Source: Streptomyces griseorubiginosus (GTDB lineage: Bacteria; Actinomycetota; Actinomycetes; Streptomycetales; Streptomycetaceae). From it: a DNA stretch of 37,347 bases. A model generated the notes under the pieces. The model saw nothing but the letters and a program-made list of their open reading frames with translations, was not told the origin of the DNA and searched no databases. Where the stretch lies: the NCBI RefSeq assembly GCF_001514195.1, contig NZ_KQ948754.1:1-37347 (forward strand), in the 5' to 3' direction. Made by a program: the position numbers and the translations under genes. The stretch's first letter is position 1. The number at the start of each line of letters is the position of its first letter. Shown here one piece after another: positions 24,371 to 31,025 of this stretch.

Positions 24371-25219
24371 TCAGGATGCTGACGCTCGGCCGATGCGCTC
24401 TAGATCGTCCAGCTGATCGAGCAGATAGAGTAGGGCCCCGACGCTGTTGATCATCGCTGAAGCCAGCATCCGTAACTGGGCTGGAGGCACGCTTGAGCCT
24501 CCAGTCATCCGGAGGAATGGTGTATCGCGGTCTGCTGTCAGTTTCGTCAGTGCGGCTTCGATCTGCACCGGCTGCTCCGGCCTGAGACCGACGTCGTAGA
24601 GGTGTGGCCCCAGCACCGTCTCCAGCTGCCGCCAGTACGCCCTGAGCTCGGCGAACCACACTTTCTGCTGTGAGTTGCGCGCCTTGACGACGAAGGCCTG
24701 CTCCAGCGCACGGTTGACCTCGTCGATCTGATCTGCCAGGTGCGACGACCCCGGGCCTCGGATCTCTCCTGGCTGTGGCTTCGCAGCGAAACTCAAGGCC
24801 TTAGACGCAGTCAGAAGGACTTTGAGCCGCTCTCGGGCCCCGCCGGAAGTGTCCGAGGGGAACCCTCCCAGCAGCGTGTCCCTGAACTGGCTGACCAGCA
24901 CAGGTGCCTGCCTCAGCGCCGCCGCGCGCCCCATCGTCTGAGCCTGCCGTGCGGCGAGGTGCGGCACGAAAATCAGGGCGAACGGCACTCCGACGAGGAA
25001 TCCAATGAGACCGGAGACAAGGTTGGTGCCCACGGGCCAGTCATCCCACCAGCAGTGCAGATCACCCCACAAGCCGACTGGAAGGGCGAGGATTGCCAAC
25101 CCCCAGGACCACCCGCACACACGCCGAACCCAGGAGTCAGCCTCTCTCCACCACGCAGGCTTTCCTCTCACAAAATGCAACCTTTGTTCGCCCTGGTTAC
25201 TCGGTGGAGCGTGCCACAT
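24371..25219 (-). CDS. Two-TM membrane protein with long cytoplasmic helical domain
   Basis: 282 residues from ATG 25219; GTG 25171 (starting VRGKPAWWREADSW) is an alternative. Two membrane helices at ~36-52 (GWSWGLAILALPVGLWG) and ~67-87 (LVSGLIGFLVGVPFALIFVP) are followed by ~190 residues, mostly helical (RQAQTMGRAAALRQAPVLVS; HLADQIDEVNRALEQAFVVK; WFAELRAYWRQLETVLGPHL; LRMLASAMINSVGALLYLLD). No family is recognised. Small membrane anchors beside AbiJ-type nucleases could be the killing or sensing partner in a two-gene system (inference from context). The 128-bp gap to the nuclease leaves room for a separate promoter. Confidence 0.65.
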   Translation of the reverse strand: MWHAPPSNQGEQRLHFVRGKPAWWREADSWVRRVCGWSWGLAILALPVGLWGDLHCWWDDWPVGTNLVSGLIGFLVGVPFALIFVPHLAARQAQTMGRAAALRQAPVLVSQFRDTLLGGFPSDTSGGARERLKVLLTASKALSFAAKPQPGEIRGPGSSHLADQIDEVNRALEQAFVVKARNSQQKVWFAELRAYWRQLETVLGPHLYDVGLRPEQPVQIEAALTKLTADRDTPFLRMTGGSSVPPAQLRMLASAMINSVGALLYLLDQLDDLERIGRASAS

Positions 25220-25271
25220 TCGCCAGGACTTCCGGGGAAAGCACGCCGGGCTTGGTGGAACTGGTCCATCA

Positions 25272-25523
25272 ATGAGAGTCGACTACTGGTGCAACGCGAA
25301 GGAAGCACCGCAGCCGAAGCTGTACCTGCTGCGCCGTGTTCAAGGCTGTGACCAACTGGCTCTGTCCGCGAGAACGGGCAGCGGATATACACCGGTTTGG
25401 GAGGCAGTCGACGCCCACGAGGGATTCGAAATGTTCACGGGTTTCGACAGCCGTACCGCCATGGAGAGTTTGCTGCCGGGGTGCTCGCTGGCCGAGGCCG
25501 TCGGGTGTCTAGGGTCGCGTTCT
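25272..25523 (+). other. In-frame upstream coding-like stretch before the DUF1963-like gene
   Basis: An 84-codon stretch from ATG 25272 (MRVDYWCNAKEAPQPKLYLL...VWEAVDAHEGFEMFTGFDSR) has Streptomyces-like codon bias and runs without a stop into the 25524 gene. It resembles the small 'DYWC' hypothetical proteins of streptomycetes, so it may be a separate small gene that lost its stop, or a genuine N-terminal domain giving a 427-residue fusion. The -10 box just before 25524 favours the first view. Confidence 0.4.
25510..25515 (+). promoter_or_regulatory. Probable -10 box (TAGGGT) of a leaderless transcript
   Basis: TAGGGT ends 8 bp before ATG 25524, with no ribosome-binding site between. It is the same hexamer and nearly the same spacing as before GTG 5469. 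Confidence 0.5.
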
Positions 25524-26555
25524 ATGACGAGGACCACGCCCCCGCGCCCGCTCGATGTCGAGGGGCTCTTCCCGGAACTGGCCGCCTACCGCGGTACGAC
25601 GACGCGCCTGCACCCGCGTCCGGGTAGCCCGACAGTCTCGGGCAGCTCGGTGGGCGGTCCCATCTTGTGGCCGGCGGACGAACCGTGGCCGGTGTGCGGT
25701 CAGGCCCACGGCCGCGGGAGGGGGCGCCGCCCGGCCGACATCCACCGCTACCGGCGGGTTCTGTCTGCGGCATGGGCCCGGGAGGAGAACCCGGGCCCCA
25801 CGGATGAGGAGCGCAGACTGCTTGGCGAGCTGCGCCTGGAGCGCCGGTTTCCCGAGGTGTCGGAGACGGACCCGCTGCCGATGATCGGCCTCGCGCAGCT
25901 GTACCAGCGGGATGTTCCGGACCTTCCAGCGGGGCCGGGCGACTGCGACCTGCTCCAGGTGTTCTGGTGCCCGTTCGACGCACACGGCCCGGGGCGGTAC
26001 GACCTGGAGCTGCGCCTACTTTGGCGACGGTCCTGGGAGGTCGGCGAGGTATTGGCAGCGCCCCCGCAACCGCTGGTCGTCGGGTACGACGGATTCGTAC
26101 CCGAGCCCTGCGTCCTGCACCCGGAGCAGGTGACCACGTACCCGTTCGCCGGCCTCCTGCCCGAAGACCTCTGCACCCGGATCGATGCCTGGGAGGAAGC
26201 CCTTGAGGAAGAGGCCGAGCAGTCGGCTGACGAGAACACGCCCGAGCCGCTCGGCTACCAGTACGACCTGTCCATCCCGCCCGGCTGGCGCGTCGGCGGC
26301 TTCGCCTCCTGGCACACCACCGACCCGTACCCCATGGACTGCCAGACCTGCAGGACGCCGATGCACCTGCTGCTGACCATCGACAGCTCGGAGTGGGACG
26401 GCGGCAGCGGCAGCTGGAAGCCTATGGAGGATCGAGACCTTCCCGCCCATCAGCACGCCACACCCACCGAGGTCACCGTGGGACGCTCCGGCGAGCTCAA
26501 CGTCTTCGCTTGCCTCACCGATCCCGACCATCCACACCGCTGGAGCATCCAGTAG
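25524..26555 (+). CDS. DUF1963-like hypothetical protein (long form)
   Basis: 343 residues from ATG 25524. It begins DVEGLFPELAAYRGTTTRLH and SSVGGPILWPADEPWPVCGQ, the usual start of DUF1963/YwqG-like proteins of actinobacteria, then LPMIGLAQLYQRDVPDL, CDLLQVFWCPFD and LELRLLWRRSW. A metal-ligand pair CQTCRTPMHLLLTID precedes the C-terminal strand VGRSGELNVFACLTDPDHPH. The order (WP-C, cytoplasmic beta core, C-x2-C) is the same as in the 204-residue protein at 11619-12233. The function of this family is not established; genes of this type often stand alone in Streptomyces genomes. Confidence 0.75.
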   Translation: MTRTTPPRPLDVEGLFPELAAYRGTTTRLHPRPGSPTVSGSSVGGPILWPADEPWPVCGQAHGRGRGRRPADIHRYRRVLSAAWAREENPGPTDEERRLLGELRLERRFPEVSETDPLPMIGLAQLYQRDVPDLPAGPGDCDLLQVFWCPFDAHGPGRYDLELRLLWRRSWEVGEVLAAPPQPLVVGYDGFVPEPCVLHPEQVTTYPFAGLLPEDLCTRIDAWEEALEEEAEQSADENTPEPLGYQYDLSIPPGWRVGGFASWHTTDPYPMDCQTCRTPMHLLLTIDSSEWDGGSGSWKPMEDRDLPAHQHATPTEVTVGRSGELNVFACLTDPDHPHRWSIQ

Positions 26556-26679
26556 CTCGCAGGATCCACCCGGTGCGGCAACGACCTCATCGCCGAGCTC
26601 GGGTGCTGTCGCTTCTCGTGAACATCGAACGTGCCGCTGCGCGGGTGCCTCCCGAAGTACTGAGCCTTTTCCATCCTGA

Positions 26680-27432
26680 TCAGGTTGCGAGTTCGAGGGC
26701 GACGACGGCACGGACGACGGCGGTGGTCCTGTTGGTGCTGCAGCGGAGCTTCCGCAGGAGCCGCCAGCATTTGAGGGTGGCCATGGCACGTTCGCCGAGG
26801 CTGCGGATCCGGGCATGATCGCAGTTGTGACGCTGGCGCCAGCCGCGCAGATCCTTGCCCCGGAACGGGACGCGGACAGCAGGGCCTGCGCCCTGATACG
26901 CCTTGTCCGCCCAGCACTTGATGTCGTCGGCGGTCAGGGCGGCGGGAATGCCGTGGGTCCGGGCTGCGGCCAGGTCGTGCACGGCTCCGGGTAACGCGTC
27001 CGAGGCCCAGATCAGACGGCCGGCTGGATCCGCGAGGACCTGCAGGTTCATCCCGTGGTGTTTCTTCTTCCCCGAGTAGTACGGCTGGTCGGCAGCGATG
27101 CGGTCGATCGGCAGCACGGTGCCGTCGAGAATCACGTACGCCTTCTTCCGTACGGCCGTCATGGCCTGGTCCAGCGTGGGTGCGAGAGCGGCCATGAGGT
27201 CAACGGCCTCGCGTATGTACCGGTAGACCGTCGCGATCCCGATGCGGAAACCCGCTGCGAGACGGGCGTAGGTGTCGCCGCAGCGCAGGTGCGCCAGGAC
27301 GAGTAGGGCCTGCCGGCCACAGGTGAGGCGACGCCATCGGGAGCCGATCCGACGGCGGTGACCTGCGAGGAGACCGGCGACGTGCTGTAGTGCACGGCTG
27401 GACAGATCAATACCGGACGGGTAGACGAGCAC
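26680..27432 (-). mobile_element. IS5-family (IS112-like) transposase, apparently intact
   Basis: 250 residues from GTG 27432, with CAGGAG 7 bases upstream. It resembles the short DDE_Tnp_4-type transposases: LSSRALQHVAGLLAGHRRRI, RCGDTYARLAAGFRIGIATV and YRYIREAVDLM (helix-turn-helix), then YVILDGTVLPIDRI (first Asp), YYSGKKKHHGMNLQVLADPA, CWADKAYQGAG (second Asp) and RIRSLGERAMATLKCWRLLR (Glu). No frameshift is seen. The element probably spans about 26662-27500; the ends could not be fixed because no convincing inverted repeat was found. A different IS5 subgroup from the gene at 20357. Confidence 0.85.
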
Positions 27433-27540
27433 GCGAAAACTCCTGACGGACTGGTGATCTTGGTCGTGGACCCGTCTACCAGGAGCATTCTTCAGGCCCG
27501 CCGCCGGGGCTGCCGGCCCGATCACCCGTCACGCAAGGGT

Positions 27541-28111
27541 TTAATACGTCAGCCATTCCGTATCGGGGATCAAGTCCTCGATCCATTCCTGGCCTCGCAT
27601 GGCCCACTGGGGAGCAAGGAACACTGGGCGACAGCGAGCGTGGTCACCGTTCTGCTGGCAGCGCAGGATCAATCCCAGACTGAGGAGATACGGCTCCCCG
27701 CGGGGCCCGAAGCGCAGTCCGTCGACGTACTCGGGCAGGGTCGGATCCTCAAGTGTTGACGAGGTCTTCTCGAGCCAGGGTTCAAGTTCCGAGCAGCCGG
27801 CCAACCAGAGGAGTGCCGTCGAGGCTGACCTGGGGGCCCCTGCAGGCGTCGACAGCTACTGCAGCCAGGGTCTGGGTCTCCTGGTCGTAGTAGGTGTCGA
27901 CGCCAACTCCGGAGAAGGGATACCAACGCGCATACATCTCGCCCCACCCCGTGATCGGCTCGCCCAGAGCGGCTGACACTTCCTCCTTGCTCTGACCGAA
28001 CCGTATGGGTCCCACGGACTTCAATGGGACCCACGTCCACTCAGGGCGCTCCCCGTCCCAGAGGAATCTCTCCGCGAACCAGACCAACGAACCCACTCCC
28101 CATCGAAGCAT
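27541..28111 (-). pseudogene. Frameshifted Streptomyces hypothetical gene
   Basis: The first part (from about 28111) reads LVWFAERFLWDGERPEWTWV, PLKSVGPIRFGQSKEEVSAA, LGEPITGWGEMYARWYPFSG, VGVDTYYDQETQTLAAVAVD and RGPQVSLDGTPLVGR, then stops at 27782. The continuation LEPWLEKTSSTLEDPTLPEY, GLILRCQQNGDHARCRPVFL and WIEDLIPDTEWLTY is in another frame (27541-27804). Joined, they make a protein of about 185 residues that I recall as a conserved actinobacterial hypothetical family of unknown function. The shift lies at ~27785-27800, so the gene is probably inactive. The exact start is uncertain: ATG 28111 or a codon near 28096. Confidence 0.7.
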
Positions 28112-28544
28112 GCGTGCAGGACGCATTCTTGCAAGGCGTGTTGCGGGGGCACCACGCGCCCGCCTGCGGGGCCCGATGCAGAATTCCGGAACGAGCCCTG
28201 GGCGGAAGGTGGTGGCGCCGCCTGGCCTAGGGGCGCGAGACGCGGGGCGAGGATTGGAGGTGCGGGCAGCGGACCGGGGCGCGCCCGCTCCGGCTGGTGG
28301 CATCGCATCACCACGATCGTCCGCGTATCCCCTGCCCTTCACCACGCTTCAGCGTGAGGTTGGAAATGGCTCACTGAACGACCTCTGTCGAAACCCATGA
28401 ACAAAGCCACCCAGCGGCTGACCACGGCGCGATCATGCCCGGGGTGACGAGATGTTATGAAGACGCCCCTCTTTTTCAGTAGCCGCCTTGTCAGCGCCTG
28501 CTGCTACCGTCACGCCTGTTCATGGAGGGGGATGAGGTGGGCCG
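28112..28544. other. 433-bp gap before the Pycsar-type locus
   Basis: No gene can be supported here. The left half is GC-rich with scattered minor frames. From about 28390 the composition becomes distinctly less GC-rich (short T/A runs near 28450-28480), which continues through the two cyclase genes and suggests the edge of an acquired segment. Confidence 0.5.
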
Positions 28545-29267
28545 ATGTCTCTTGGAGCCCAGATCTGGGGTGACTTGGGTGAGCTCGTGGGCACGCCCTG
28601 GAGTGTTCGGAACGGCAGAGTGGTGCCAGAGCCTGAAGACGTGAAACTCTTCCCAAACGATGCCGTGAAGCTTGATGCCGTCTACTTTTACGCCGACCTG
28701 ATCGGCTCCACGAAGCTAGCGCGTGACTTCTCCTGGCAGACCGCAGGCAAAGTCATTCGTGCTGCACTGCGAACGGCCTCGACGATCATCAAGTCTTACG
28801 GTGGCGAGATTCGTAGCTACGACGGTGACCGTGTGATGGCCATCTTCTTGGAGGGCGCGAGGAACACGACCGCAGCTGAGTGCGCCCTGAAGATTAATTA
28901 CGCGATGCAGTACATGGTGCAGCCTTCGCTGTACGCAGAGCTCCCCGATCTTGAGAGGGCTGAGTTCGCGGTGCGCATGAACATGGGCATCGCCTCTGGC
29001 GAGGCCTATGTCACGAGAGCAGGCGTCAGAGGGACAAGCGACCTCGTCTCGATCGGCCGCGCTCCCAACGTGGCTGCCAAACTGAGCGACATCCGCGATG
29101 CGGAGTACTACTACCGCACGTACATCACTGAGTCGGTCTACCAATCGCTCCTGGACCCGTCCAAGTTCGATAACGATGGCAGCGACATGTGGCGGCGTTT
29201 CGTAACGGAGGTCGGCGGCGAACGAATGATCACATACCGCAGTTCGTACACCTGGGGGATCGTGTGA
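28545..29267 (+). CDS. pycC: Class III nucleotidyl cyclase 1, Pycsar-type
   Basis: 240 residues. The class III cyclase core spans ~42-185: metal-binding Asp51 in YFYADLIGSTKLARDF and Asp95 in RSYDGDRVMAIF. The substrate/turnover region VSIGRAPNVAAKLSDI has Asn175 in place, but Lys179 where many class III cyclases have Arg. The catalytic domain forms the whole protein, with no membrane part, as in Pycsar cyclases, which make cCMP or cUMP on phage infection. ATG 28545 follows GAGGTGG by 4 bases. It is convergent with the TM effector gene, 60 bp away, and clearly related to cyclase 2 (shared DGDRVMAIF, CALKI and DLVSIGRAPNVAAKLSDIR). Which nucleotide it makes cannot be read from sequence here. 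Confidence 0.85.
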   Translation: MSLGAQIWGDLGELVGTPWSVRNGRVVPEPEDVKLFPNDAVKLDAVYFYADLIGSTKLARDFSWQTAGKVIRAALRTASTIIKSYGGEIRSYDGDRVMAIFLEGARNTTAAECALKINYAMQYMVQPSLYAELPDLERAEFAVRMNMGIASGEAYVTRAGVRGTSDLVSIGRAPNVAAKLSDIRDAEYYYRTYITESVYQSLLDPSKFDNDGSDMWRRFVTEVGGERMITYRSSYTWGIV

Positions 29268-29271
29268 CGTC

Positions 29272-29296
29272 CACGGCGGCCTTGCAGGCCACCGTG
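29272..29296. terminator. Hairpin between convergent cyclase 1 and effector genes
   Basis: CACGGCGGCC (29272-29281) and GGCCACCGTG (29287-29296) form a 10-bp stem with one mismatch and a 5-nt loop. It is positioned to terminate both converging transcripts. Confidence 0.6.
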
Positions 29297-29327
29297 ACAG
29301 TTCGTCATCCCGGCGGCCTGCCGACTG

Positions 29328-29852
29328 TCAAGCTCTAGCGCCAGCGATGAAAACCAGGATGCCGCCCAGTGCAGACAGTAGAAAGGACCACTGGACGAAA
29401 CGGTGCTTGCGCCAGGCGATCTTGCTCATGTTGACGAGCTGATTGGAGAGCACCGGCAGCATCTCCGTCTGCTCGATCTTCTGAGCAAGAGCTGCGGGAT
29501 CCCAGAACTGCAGATGACCGAAGTAGATGAAGTTGTCTGGCGACTCGCACTTGAGGACGTTTTTACAGCGGAGCCTGGGAACGACGACAAGGATCGAGAG
29601 GACTGCTCCTGCCAAGATCAAGACCACTCCGGCCCAGAGAGGGCCGCGTGCGCTGAACCCAGTGAGATTGGCGAAGAGGCGGTTCTTGTCGGAGAGGGCC
29701 ACGATGCCTGCCAGAGCAGCAGACTCCAAGGTCAGCGCGAACGAGGCCTTTGCATCCACGCGGCCTGTCCACTCACCCAAGGCGGCATGGATGCGCCAAG
29801 CCGTCTCCTCTGGTGTGCTGTGCTGGTTCACGGGTGTGCTGTGCTGATTCAC
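29328..29852 (-). CDS. pycTM: Pycsar effector, transmembrane (PycTM-like)
   Basis: 174 residues from GTG 29852, which overlaps the stop of cyclase 2 (GTGA) and has GGAG upstream. It matches the Pycsar effector family as I recall it: AWRIHAALGEWTGRVDAKAS and FALTLESAALAGIVALSD at the start; three membrane helices ~36-54, 72-92 and 152-171; the conserved NFIYFGHLQFWDPA; and LPVLSNQLVNMSKIAWRKHR with FVQWSFLLSALGGILVFIAG. In the known systems the cyclic pyrimidine nucleotide activates the TM effector to damage the inner membrane and abort infection. The first 14 residues are a tandem duplication NQHSTPV NQHSTPE, which also duplicates the GTG start (29852 and 29831). Confidence 0.88.
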   Translation of the reverse strand: MNQHSTPVNQHSTPEETAWRIHAALGEWTGRVDAKASFALTLESAALAGIVALSDKNRLFANLTGFSARGPLWAGVVLILAGAVLSILVVVPRLRCKNVLKCESPDNFIYFGHLQFWDPAALAQKIEQTEMLPVLSNQLVNMSKIAWRKHRFVQWSFLLSALGGILVFIAGARA

Positions 29853-30568
29853 GGGGTTCTCCACCAAGAGGATCTGTACACGTCGATCTTCTGTCCTCCT
29901 ACTTCTCGGGAGAAGGGGCCCTCCCACATGAGCTTCTTCTCGGTGCCGCTGCTGAACTTGGCCTTGTCCAGCATCTTGTTGAAGACGTCCGCCGTGATGT
30001 AGCTGCGGATCGCTCCGTTGCGGATGTCGCTGAGCTTGGCCGCTACGTTGGGAGCACGTCCGATCGATACAAGATCATTACTTCCTCGCACGCCTCCTCG
30101 CACGACGAGAGCCTTACCAGTGTCGACTCCGACACAGTGCTTGATCTGGAAGCCCTTGCTTGCGATCGAGCTGAGGTTGGCCTCCACCTTGGGGCGGACA
30201 ATCTTCTCCACAACGTAGTGGATCTTCAGTGCGCAGTCAGCTGCGTCCGTGTTCTTTGTACCTCCCATGAAGATTGCCATGACCCGATCGCCGTCAAAGC
30301 TGCGGATCTCGCCACCGCATGCTCGGATGACCTTGCAAGTGGCATCCAGGTAGGCGCGGATGACCTTCGCCGCAGTAGTGCGACTGAAGTCCCTTGCCAA
30401 CCCAGTAGAGTCCGCCAAGTCCGCATAGAGGTACACGGCATCGAGCTCGACGGCTCCGTTTTTCAAGGCCACAGTGCCTGTAGTGGGGACAGTTGTGCCT
30501 TTGCGGCTATCCCAGTCGGAGCAGACCACTTTCGTGACTGCATCCGTGATCTCGTCAACGAGTGCCAC
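29849..30568 (-). CDS. pycC: Class III nucleotidyl cyclase 2, Pycsar-type, coupled to the effector
   Basis: 239 residues. Metal-binding Asp50 (VYLYADLADSTGLARDF) and Asp94 (IRSFDGDRVMAIF), then NTDAADCALKIHYVVEKIV and DLVSIGRAPNVAAKLSDI with Asn174 and Lys178. The N-terminal ~40 residues and the C-terminal ~50 (EKKLMWEGPFSREVGGQKID) differ from cyclase 1, while the catalytic stretches are very alike, indicating old paralogues rather than a recent duplication. The GTGA overlap with the TM effector gene makes this the canonical Pycsar pair. Codon use is noticeably less GC-biased than in the neighbours, suggesting acquisition from elsewhere. Confidence 0.88.
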   Translation of the reverse strand: MALVDEITDAVTKVVCSDWDSRKGTTVPTTGTVALKNGAVELDAVYLYADLADSTGLARDFSRTTAAKVIRAYLDATCKVIRACGGEIRSFDGDRVMAIFMGGTKNTDAADCALKIHYVVEKIVRPKVEANLSSIASKGFQIKHCVGVDTGKALVVRGGVRGSNDLVSIGRAPNVAAKLSDIRNGAIRSYITADVFNKMLDKAKFSSGTEKKLMWEGPFSREVGGQKIDVYRSSWWRTP

Positions 30569-30734
30569 AATCTTCCCTGTTTGTCGCGTGCAGTAAGTGG
30601 GCGAAACCTAGCAGGCGGGACGGACAGGCGAGAGCCCACAGGAGTGAGACCTCTAGGGCTCGATCCTGTGATCCGCGCAGCCGCGCGATGATTGCGCTGG
30701 TGCCGTTCAGGGCTGCGGGCAAGGGGGGCAAGCT

Positions 30735-30782
30735 CCCTACCGTTTCCCCTACCGGGTTCCCAACCGAACCCCCTACCGCCTG
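30735..30782 (+). repeat. Four 12-bp iterons (CCCTACCG + 4)
   Basis: CCCTACCG occurs at 30735, 30747 and 30771, and CCCAACCG at 30759, giving exact 12-bp spacing across four units. This lies 250 bp before replication-relaxation gene B, between it and the Pycsar locus. It is a candidate binding array for a replication, partition or transfer protein. Confidence 0.85.
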
Positions 30783-30847
30783 CTCATGCAGCATGCGCAT
30801 GGTTTTGCCTGTTCAGAGCACGCGGGCAAGCCCAACCAACGGCCTCG

Positions 30848-30863
30848 ACAACCCTCTTCTCTC
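30848..30863 (+). promoter_or_regulatory. Box shared by both replication-relaxation leaders
   Basis: ACAACCCTCTTCTCTC is identical to 17479-17494 and lies 178 bp before the start of gene B (171 bp for gene A). TGTCAGTGGT follows in both leaders. Confidence 0.65.
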
Positions 30864-31025
30864 TCCTCTCCCCGAACCTTTATGTGTCAGTGGTGGGTGG
30901 TAGGGGTGGGGGCGGGCGGAAGTCGAGAGCCTCGGGGAGGCTTGCGCGGCGCTTGCGGGCCCCGCGCCGCCGGGCCCGAGGCTGCGCAGCCACGAGAGCT
31001 GCGCAAGAGGCAGGGAGGGGCAGCG

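Noticed and set aside
30735..30782. CRISPR-like short regular repeats
   Set aside because: An 8-bp core at 12-bp period has no spacers and no cas genes nearby; iterons fit better. No CRISPR array was found elsewhere in the window.
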